A stretch of 64,000 bases of DNA from NCBI RefSeq assembly GCF_001693385.1, contig NZ_CP016428.1:5518001-5582000 (forward strand). The letters run 5' to 3'. How positions within the stretch are numbered: position 1 is the first letter of the stretch; the number at the start of each line of letters is the position of its first letter. The stretch is from Bradyrhizobium icense (GTDB taxonomy: Bacteria > Pseudomonadota > Alphaproteobacteria > Rhizobiales > Xanthobacteraceae). The notes beneath the pieces were generated by a model, which was given only the letters and a program-made list of their open reading frames with translations, had not been told where the DNA came from and searched no databases. Positions 57,309 to 64,000 of the stretch are shown in pieces. The position numbers and the translations under genes were made by a program.

Positions 57309-57819
57309 ATGCCAACCTATATTGCCTGCTGCGCGCCGCGAATGTCGGCGGCACCGGCAAGCTGCCAATGCCGAACTGAAGGCGATGTGCATCGTCGAAG
57401 GGTTTGCCAAGGTACAAACCTATATCGCCCGCGGCAATGTGGTGTTTGAAGCCAAGTACGGCGTCGCAAAGGTCAAGGCGGCGCTGGAGAAGCAGCTCGC
57501 CGCCTATGCGGGCAAGCCGGTCGGCCTGGTGATCCGCACCGTGGCGGAAATGGCTGACGTGCTCAAGCCCAATCCGTTCCCGAAGGCACCGCCGAACTGG
57601 ACGGTTGCGATCTTTCTCGACGACGCGCCGCCTGCCGATGCGCTCAAGGCGATGACGGGGCTTAAAGACGAGGAAGTGCACCTCGGAAAGCGCGAAATCT
57701 ATGTCGCCTACGGCTCCGGCATGGGCCGCTCGAAGCTGAAAATACCGGCTGCCGCGCAGGGCACCGCACGGATCATCAACACGATCGCGAAGCTGGTCGA
57801 GTTGGCGTCGAGTGGCTGA
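57309..57819 (+). pseudogene. DUF1697 family protein, frameshifted at N-terminus
   Basis: Starts MPTYIA at ATG 57309, shifts to LLRAANVGGTGKLPM, then shifts again to AELKAMCIVEGFAKVQTYIA and runs openly through GNVVFEAKYGVAKVKAALEK, KPNPFPKAPPNWTVAIFLDD and VAYGSGMGRSKLKIPAAAQG to the stop at 57819. DUF1697 proteins have about 170-180 residues, all present here but in three frames. Its start lies 39 bases from the divergent threonine ammonia-lyase start, so both genes once shared this promoter region. Confidence 0.85.
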
Positions 57820-58171
57820 GATGAGATCGCTCCCTTCCCCGCCTGCGGGTCCCGTGCGAGGGAGGCTCGGTTGCGACGCGCCGCGACAGGTGGTTGGCCA
57901 GCGATGTGCTCGACTTTGGCACCTCAGAGCGGAAATTGTCGCGCGCATAGCTCGGAATCGAAACCGATAAATTCAGCCGCATCCGGCGCAGCTGCTCTTT
58001 GTGATCTTGAATGCGTATCGTATCCGCTTGCTCGATAGCCTATGTTTCGGTCTGCAAACTTGACTCCTGAGGCGGGATCGGCGCCCAAAAAAGCGGAGCC
58101 CGATGAGGGGTAGAATTTGCGAGCCGATTGACAAAAAGGACGTGAAAGAGACACACAAGTTGGAGTTCGCC
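57820..58171. other. intergenic, nothing recognised
   Basis: Follows the DUF1697 relic; no frame or structure was identified. Confidence 0.4.
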
Positions 58172-58513
58172 TCATATGGACAGCCGCAACGAAATCTCAG
58201 TGTTCGCAAAGGTCTTGTCAGGCGTTGACATCTCCATATCGATGACGCGCATCGATGCACGTCGATCTTCATAAATGTACCGCGCGTACCAGAGCGGTCC
58301 TATGTCCGGTGTGAAGCTGAAATCGCCAGAATCAAGCGCTCTCCCGATCATTCGGACAGCGTCACTGTTGCCTATTGGCAAGGAGAGCGCCGCATCGGTA
58401 AGTGCCGCCGAGCTCACGCCGCCTGCGAGTAACGCACGTGCAATGTTGTCGCCGTGAACGCGCCGCAACGCTGTGACGATTGCCGCTACGGCGTCTGGGT
58501 GTTTCAAGGGCAC
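58172..58513 (-). CDS. hypothetical protein, unrecognised
   Basis: A 113-codon open frame, MPLKHPDAVAAIVTALRRVH then GDNIARALLAGGVSSAALTD, ending ISLRLSI. The N-terminal 60 residues have normal protein-like composition (alternating helices), while the last 30 are less convincing. It overlaps by ten bases the end of the unrelated frame running into the alanine dehydrogenase relic. It could be a fragment of a larger gene; no family is recognised. Confidence 0.3.
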   Translation of the reverse strand: MPLKHPDAVAAIVTALRRVHGDNIARALLAGGVSSAALTDAALSLPIGNSDAVRMIGRALDSGDFSFTPDIGPLWYARYIYEDRRASMRVIDMEMSTPDKTFANTEISLRLSI

Positions 58514-58769
58514 TCTGCGCTAGCCTTGTTGAGCCGCGCCAGAATGCCTAAGCCCCGAACGTCCCGCAGTCTGCGGCGATGTTCGTGAAGGCCAGAACAA
58601 ACGATAAAGCACTCCGCCGGCGGTATGCTTGCGTCTGGTTCGGTGTTCCAATTGCGAGTGAACGGAGCGGCCTGATACCGCTTGCCACCTAAGGCTCGAA
58701 ACTTTCTGCGATATAGCTGTTGCCGCGCATCGTGAAGGCACGGTGTCAAAGTGGTGCTACTTGGCATCT

Positions 58770-59226
58770 GTAGCCCGCCAAGCGCGCGGCCGGTACTGGC
58801 CGCCTCGATCGCAAGCCTGCCCGCGACCTCGCGCATCGGCGCAAGCAGCGGAAGTCCCGCCATGCGCATCAGCTCACGGCTTCCTAAGCAATTGCGGTGC
58901 ACCCAGGCTTTAGGAGCACCTTGGCCTGCTCTGGGTCCGGCACAAGATGCGGACAAGTGAAGAGGATCTGGTTCTCTCGCAGCTGCGTCCATTCGGAAAG
59001 CTGGAGCTCCTTGCGCTTTATCACCATCTCGCTCGATGCAAATATATCTTGAGCGGAGTCCAAAATCGTTGCGCCCGCTTTTGTCGTCCATAGCGCCGAT
59101 GCCGACGCCGGCATTGGTCTTGACTACCACCCTGTGGCCGGCCGCCAAATATTCGCGGATGGCCTCAGGCGTAAGACCCACGTGGTATTCGTGCGCCTTG
59201 ATTTCCCTGGGAAGACCGACGTTCAT
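58770..59226 (-). pseudogene. alanine dehydrogenase, broken 5' copy
   Basis: Starts MNVGLPREIKAHEYHVGLTP at ATG 59226 (with ggaggttcca upstream) and continues in shifting frames: SAQDIFASSEMVIKRKELQL, SEWTQLRENQILFTCPHLVP, LPLLAPMREVAGRLAIEAAS, then diverges near GGLQMP. The NAD-binding and C-terminal domains are absent (about 150 of 370 residues remain). The upstream DNA (59230-59345) resembles that of the intact ald at 42160-42270, so a segment larger than the gene was duplicated. Confidence 0.88.
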
Positions 59227-60124
59227 TTGGAACCTCCTTACCTGGACGATCTCTATTAATTGGAAGAGCGGTGCAAGTTTGCGAAGCAGGCGCTAAATGG
59301 TGCAGAAATTCAGCGCTCTTGAATCTTGTTACGCAGGATTCCAAATCACAGTTCTCAACGACTGGCCCATCGACGACAAGGCGTCTCTGCTCGGATGCAT
59401 ACCTCATTCCATGGGCTTGGGTGGCCTAAAGCTCCGGCGACACATCAACCCGTCAGCACGCTCGATCTCGTATTTTGGGGAGCTCTAAGTTGTCATGCAA
59501 GACGGTCGATTTCCCACCCGCGCATTCACTCTTAATCAATGCCCATGAGCAGCGTCACACGTTTGCAAGCTGCCCCCGAGCGATGCCAATGCTCAGGCGC
59601 TCGTCCTGCCTTTCAGATGGCAAGGCGAGGTAAGCGGTGTTTAACTTCGGTCCTACTTAGTCGCCGGCAGTGCCCATTCTTCAAAGCCCCTAGCCGTTTA
59701 GCCGCAACGATCGCATCCCACAGTGTGCTCCCAGAACTGCAGTGGATTGAATAGTGGCAAATTTCTTTGGCCTTCGTCTGTTCTTCCCTTGGCGTCGGCG
59801 CTTGTTCTCCGTAAGCCCAAGATCCTGTCGTGTCGTTCATCTTCAGCTCCTTCAGATTGGCCCCCTATTGCCTACGCCGAGAACGAGCAACGGCCGTGCC
59901 AGCGCGCTCCGCGCGCAAAGCGCCTGATGCGCTTTGAATGGTCGCGATGCTAATGGCGCGGGGTGTTTTGAATCTCACAGCTTTTGTGAGCAGCTGTCAG
60001 AAACCGGACAGGGATCGAGCGGCTGGCGTATCGGACCTTGCCTACCGATTTAATCCAGGTTGAAGCGAAAAGCAGAGCTCGCGGCGCTACTACCCCACAG
60101 CGCATACGGAAAGTAGCCACCGAA
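59227..60124. other. intergenic with duplicated ald-upstream sequence
   Basis: The first 120 bases are similar to the region upstream of the intact alanine dehydrogenase gene. The rest, about 780 bases, shows no recognisable gene. Confidence 0.45.
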
Positions 60125-61408
60125 TCATATCCGCGCTTCAGTCAGATGAACAAGCTGAGCCCCCGCTCTGTAAAGGGCCTCACGGGCGGCACGAAAGCGT
60201 CGCTCTTCGACAGGGACGACCGGAAGCGGCAGATCCTTTTCCGCAATATTGCCGAGGACATACGAAGTCAACACACTGCCGAAGACAGTTCCAGGCGCAA
60301 TACCGCGCCCATTGTAACCACTGAAGGCGACCACGTTGCGGCCGAGCTTGTGAAATCGCGGCACGTTGTCCGAGGTCATCCCGATCATGCCGAACCAGCC
60401 GGCTTCGAATTCGAAATCGCCGAGCTGCGGAAATATTCTGCGCAGCGACCTCACCGCCCAAGCCCGGTGAACCGACGCGCCAACGCGGTGAAGAGCTCCA
60501 ATGCTGCCGAACACCAGACGTCCCGAGCGATCGAAGCGAAACGAGGAAAGGACCTGGCTTGTGTCCCATGCTCCTTGCCGTTCAGGCAGGATGGAGGCCC
60601 TTAGATGGTCCGACAAGGGCCGCGTCGCAAAATTGAAGTAAGGTAGATGGATCTGCTCCTGCCGAACCTGCGACCAAGGTCCTTTGCCGTAAGCGTTGGT
60701 GGCGACGATTACCCACTCAGCATTCACAGATCCCTTTGCCGTACCGATCTTCCAGCGCGAGCCGGCGTCGCTGACTGTGAGGACCTCACTCTGCGTGAAA
60801 ATCCTCACTCCTGCTGCAATCGCGACGCGTGCCAGGCCACGCACATAGGCCAGCGGCTGTATTGTGCCGGCGCGCTTGTCAAGCAGCGCGCCGGTGTAGT
60901 TGCCGCCACCGATTTTTCTGCGCGTCTGCTGCGCATTGAGCACCACGACGGGAGCGCCGCGCTTCTGCCACTGTTCGGCACGCATCTCGATTTCTTGTAG
61001 ACCCTTGCGCCCGACGGCGCAATGCAGGGTGCCCGCGCGCTCAAGTTCGCATTCGATGCCGTGCTTCTCGATGAGTTCGAAAACATTTTGTGGTCCACGA
61101 CCGAGCAAGTCGATCAGCCGCTCCCCGAACGGAGATCCAAGAGTAGCTACGAGCGTGTCGGGCATTATCCACATGCCCGCATTGACCAGTCCGACGTTGC
61201 GCCCAGAACCACCGAATCCTATTTCGGACGCCTCGAGCAGCCCGACGCGCACGCCAGCCTCCGCAAGGTGAATGGCGGAAGAAAGTCCAGTATATCCGCC
61301 GCCAATCACAACAACATCGGCTTCCGCATCTCCCACAAGAGGACCGGTATCTGCCAGCGCTGGAGCCGTCAGCTCCCATAAGCCGTGCGATTTCGGATCG
61401 CCTCGCAT
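60125..61408 (-). CDS. FAD-dependent amino-acid/amine oxidoreductase (DAO family, PuuB/DadA-like)
   Basis: A 427-residue flavoprotein of the D-amino-acid/glycine/sarcosine oxidase superfamily, similar in layout to gamma-glutamylputrescine oxidase PuuB. The FAD dinucleotide motif is VVVIGGGYTGLSSAIHLAEA (about residue 33); GFGGSGRNVGLVNAG fits the PuuB-type SGRNGG/GGQ region; the C-terminal FAD site is AFSGYNGRGIAPGTVFG. It should oxidise an amine or amino acid to an imine/aldehyde at the membrane or in the cytosol. ATG 61408 begins MRGDPKSHGLWELTAPALA. A decayed twin is at 52393-53680. Its aldehyde product could feed the aldehyde dehydrogenase at 34.2 kb, but this is inference. Intact. Confidence 0.85.
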   Translation of the reverse strand: MRGDPKSHGLWELTAPALADTGPLVGDAEADVVVIGGGYTGLSSAIHLAEAGVRVGLLEASEIGFGGSGRNVGLVNAGMWIMPDTLVATLGSPFGERLIDLLGRGPQNVFELIEKHGIECELERAGTLHCAVGRKGLQEIEMRAEQWQKRGAPVVVLNAQQTRRKIGGGNYTGALLDKRAGTIQPLAYVRGLARVAIAAGVRIFTQSEVLTVSDAGSRWKIGTAKGSVNAEWVIVATNAYGKGPWSQVRQEQIHLPYFNFATRPLSDHLRASILPERQGAWDTSQVLSSFRFDRSGRLVFGSIGALHRVGASVHRAWAVRSLRRIFPQLGDFEFEAGWFGMIGMTSDNVPRFHKLGRNVVAFSGYNGRGIAPGTVFGSVLTSYVLGNIAEKDLPLPVVPVEERRFRAAREALYRAGAQLVHLTEARI

Positions 61409-61652
61409 CCGACAAACTCCTTCCGCCCAGGATTGGGAATGACGTCCGCCTAAAGATCAGCGCAATTCCCGCAAAAGTAAAATCCCACATTGGGCACGCG
61501 ATCTGATCGAGCTGAGCGGCACATTTTATGTCGCCTCCATAGAAACCGAAGCCGACATAGGTCTCTCCATTGCAGACGAGGAGAAAGAGCCAGGTTGATG
61601 GTCTGGTCCAATCGCACAGAAAGAAAGTGTCCGTCGGCGCAACGCTTTACGG

Positions 61653-61916
61653 CGCCCCGAACCCGAACCGGCGCCGATCGAGCATGACGAGGTGGTCGAA
61701 TTGCGCGGCATAGCGCCGCTGCTCGACCGCTCTCCCTCACATCTCTTCGCCTGGGAGCGGCAGCGCGTCCTCATCGGCCAAGCGCTGTGGTCCCAGCCCA
61801 GACGGGTTGTGATGGACGAGCCGCTTGCCGCGCTGACGGCTGCTCACATTGTCGGTGAGCTGTTTAAGGCCGCTGACAAACATCGAGCGCTATATCCATT
61901 TCTTTTCCCAAACTAA
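61653..61916 (+). pseudogene. molybdate ABC transporter ATPase (ModC-like) relic
   Basis: Reads [40 protein letters not shown] and [13 protein letters not shown]. This is the middle of a ModC-type ATPase (consensus LLGIxxLLxRxPxxLSGGERQRVAIGRALL...[11 protein letters not shown]). The ABC signature LSGGE is LFAWE, the D-loop Asp (ALD) is Thr, and the Walker A half is not found. About a quarter of the gene is left. Confidence 0.72.
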
Positions 61917-62084
61917 GGACAAGAACAATCTCCCAGACCCGGAACGAAGAAGAGCGGCGGTTGCGATCCCGTAGCACAAACGGAAAGTACTTGAGCTGTA
62001 TTGCGGTGTGGCTCCAAATCAATCTTCATGCAAGTTACTTCAAAACGGGAGCTTGGAAGAGATCAGCGGTGCTAAACTTCAACC
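61917..62084. other. short intergenic
   Basis: Between the modC relic and the NRPS remnant; nothing is seen. Confidence 0.4.
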
Positions 62085-62233
62085 CACGATGTGGCGCTCG
62101 ACTGAGAAGCCGCACCGCCAATAGCGAGAGCCCGCCCAGCGCGAACAATTGGTCGTGTCACCCGCCCCACGCGAAACCCGGAAGCTCCGTCCGGAGCTGC
62201 GCCAGCTTGGTCTCGATCTCGCCCTGCGGCGCC
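62085..62233 (-). pseudogene. peptidyl-carrier domain remnant of the NRPS
   Basis: In a frame different from the adenylation domain, the minus strand continues YEAPQGEIETKLAQLRTELP, then a TGA, then HDQLFALGGLSLLAVRLLSR. This is the start and core of a carrier (T) domain: the expected EAPQGxxExxLAxIW segment and the phosphopantetheine motif LGGHSL, here LGGLSL with the Ser kept. A frameshift at the A-T border plus an in-frame stop prevent it being made. Beyond it the NRPS sequence is lost. Confidence 0.8.
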
Positions 62234-64000
62234 TCATAGCCGTCCCGTTGCATACGCCTCATTCTCCGGCGCCGACAGTGCCTTGCGATCGAGCTTGCCG
62301 TTCGGCGTCAGCGGCAGCGCCGCAAGGCGCACAAACGCAGACGGCACCATGTAGTCCGGCAAGCGCGCACTTAAGTGCGTGCGCAGCGTCACGGCAAGTT
62401 CAGGCCCTTCAGCTGCGTCGGCGTGCTCGGCAGCCGTAACGACATAGGCGACAAGACGCTTCTCGGCCGCACCCTCCCCTTGCGCCACCAGCACCGCGTC
62501 GCGCACCGACGGATGCTCAGTGAGCCGTGCCACGATCTCACCGGGCTCGATCCGGAAGCCGCGGATCTTCACCTGGTCGTCGTTGCGGCCCAAAAGCTCC
62601 AGATTGCCGTCCGGCAGATAGCGCGCGAGATCGCCGGTCCGGTACATCCGCGCCCCGATCTCGCCGCTGAACGGATCGGCCAAAAATCGCTCCGCCGTCA
62701 GCTCGGGCCGATTTAAGTACCCGCGCGCAACTCCTGCGCCGCCAATGTAAAGCTCCCCCACGGCCCCAACCGGAACGAGTTCACCATGACTATCAAGCAG
62801 GTAAATCTGCGTATTCGCGATCGGTCGGCCAATCGGAGGCAATTGCGGCCAACATGCTGGGTCAGCCGCGAGATGGTGCTCCGTAACAACGTGGGTTTCT
62901 GTGGGCCCATACTGATGTATCAACCTCGCCCTCGGGTGCAATTCGAAGAACAACCTGAGCATTGGGGTGGCCCGCAATTGCTCACCCCCTGTATAGATCT
63001 CCCTCAGAAAGGGCAGCAGCACTCCCTCAGCGCCCCAGACCTCCGCAAAATGGTTCAACGCGACGAACGGGAGGAAAAGCCGCTCGATCGCTTCACCCCA
63101 CACAAATTCCAGCAAGGCGGAGAAGTCCGCACGGATCACTTCCTGCACGAGCACGAGCAGCCCGCCGTCCCTCCAGCAACTGAACAATTCCTGCAACGAC
63201 ACATCGAAGTTCAGGGTCGTGAACTGAAGTGTGCGTCGTTTGGGCGCGCCAACCTCCGCTGAGGAGTAGAGCAAATTCACAAGCGAGCCGTGAGACCTTT
63301 CAACGCCTTTGGGCGTGCCTGATGATCCCGAGGTGTAGATCACATTGGCGAGATGACGTGAGGTGAGGCCCAGCGCACGCACATCCGGATCCGACGCCGG
63401 CAGCTGCGCCCAGGCGGGCGTACCTGTCGCGAGATCCACCACCGTGATATCGACCAGCGCATCGGAGCCAAGCGCGGCGCGTCCCGCCGCATCGGCCAGC
63501 ACCAGCTGCGGCGCCGCATCTTCAAGAACCTGCCGCAGCCGCGCGGACGGATAAGCTCGATCGAGCGGCAGATACGCGCCCCCTGCCTTCAAGATCGCGA
63601 GCAGCCCCACCACCATCGCCACGCTGCGCTGAAGGCAGATCGCGACCGGCTGATCCGGCTTCACCCCGAGCGCGATCAGATGATGTGCGAGCCGGTTCGC
63701 GTGCGCATTGAGATCGCCATAGCTTAACTGCTCGCCCGCATAGGTCACCGCCATCGCATCCGGCGCCTGGCGCACCTGCGCCTCAAACAGCTCATGGATG
63801 CACCGCTCCGACGGATAGGGCGGGGCCGTCCGGTTCAGCTCCTCCAAGAGGTATGCGCGCTCCTCGGACGACAGCAGCTCAACCCGTGCGACCGGCTGCT
63901 GCGCATCGGCTATCACAGCACACAATAAGTTTTGCAAGTGCTGCGTCATACGGTCGATCTGCTTGGGCGCCAAGCGACTGGCATCAAAGTGCCACCGAAA
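62234..64000 (-). pseudogene. non-ribosomal peptide synthetase, C-terminal C-A part (broken; extends beyond window)
   Basis: The frame enters from the right window edge with the end of a condensation domain (FRWHFDASRLAPKQIDRMTQ) and a full adenylation domain of about 500 residues. Core motifs: A3 VIYTSGSSGTPKGVERSH, A4 TTLNFDVSLQELF, A5 HQYGPTETHVVTEH, A7 GARMYRTGDLARY, A8 GRNDDQVKIRGFRIEPGEI, A10 LPLTPNGKLDRKAL. The specificity pocket read by alignment to GrsA is about D-V-Q-F-Y-G-Q-V-V-K, near the proline code DVQ(L/F/Y)IAHVVK but not identical. The frame then ends at TGA/TAG 62234-62236, with the carrier domain out of frame, so the terminal module cannot be completed. No thioesterase follows. 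Confidence 0.85.

Noticed and set aside
1..64000. tRNA, rRNA, CRISPR arrays, nod boxes, phage attachment sites
   Set aside because: Looked for by eye on both strands; no cloverleaf, regularly spaced repeat or conserved box was found.

Overview
All identifications here were made by eye from translated sequence; no searches were run. The window looks like an accessory, transposon-rich region of a rhizobial alphaproteobacterium, most likely Bradyrhizobium-type symbiosis-island or plasmid DNA. This is inferred from the moderately high GC, the many amino-acid catabolism genes on one strand, the IS110, IS4, IS21, IS3 (IS407-like) and ISNCY elements, and the very high density of frameshifted or truncated genes. 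No tRNA, rRNA, CRISPR array, nod box or convincing sigma-54 promoter was seen.

Layout. 0-3.96 kb is a graveyard: an IS110 remnant, an Asp/Glu-racemase tail, one intact 2-hydroxyacid dehydrogenase, and scraps of pyruvate carboxylase, an EamA permease, a dimethylglycine dehydrogenase and an IS21 element. 4.4-11.6 kb holds a DoeA/EutD-like M24 hydrolase, a broken PotD-like binding protein, an M20 amidohydrolase with a terminator, an EamA permease, and cupin and LysE remnants. 11.6-19.8 kb is a one-carbon module: broken etfA and etfB, intact purU, an intact dimethylglycine/sarcosine-dehydrogenase-type FAD-GcvT protein, a broken leuB, and intact folD. 20.4-22.0 kb is a dead IS4 element with an 8-bp target duplication. 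22-26.3 kb holds another pyc scrap, a DUF1993 gene, a second M24 hydrolase, and intact plus broken Asp/Glu racemases. 26.4-31.2 kb is an ISNCY element interrupted by an IS21 element; the insertion can be reversed exactly on paper.

31.5-38.3 kb carries methylaspartate ammonia-lyase overlapping a class III CoA-transferase (predicted 3-methylaspartate to mesaconate to mesaconyl-CoA), then an aldehyde dehydrogenase and a class III aminotransferase divergent from an Lrp/AsnC regulator. 38.9-45 kb has an MFS exporter, alanine dehydrogenase with its terminator, and a TauD-type oxygenase. 45.5-55.3 kb has a second Lrp paralogue, an operon of an EctB-like aminotransferase and an Fe(II)/2-oxoglutarate oxygenase, a SPASM-type radical SAM enzyme, a dead IS3 element, and a KamA-family radical SAM protein with two compensating frameshifts. 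56-64 kb has a threonine ammonia-lyase with an ACT domain, a broken alanine dehydrogenase copy, an intact FAD amino-acid/amine oxidoreductase (its decayed twin lies at 52.4-53.7 kb), a modC relic and the 3' end of a broken NRPS gene.

Working together: the intact genes form three plausible units. The first is methyl-group removal from an N-methylated amino acid with tetrahydrofolate one-carbon salvage. The second is catabolism of amino acids or cyclic amino acid derivatives (M24, M20, racemase, aminotransferase, aldehyde dehydrogenase, alanine dehydrogenase, methylaspartate lyase) under Lrp control. The third is an amino-acid tailoring set (EctB-like, Fe/2OG, two radical SAM enzymes), the most likely place for an undescribed pathway. 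Several families occur as one intact and one or more decayed copies, indicating repeated local duplication or acquisition followed by loss.
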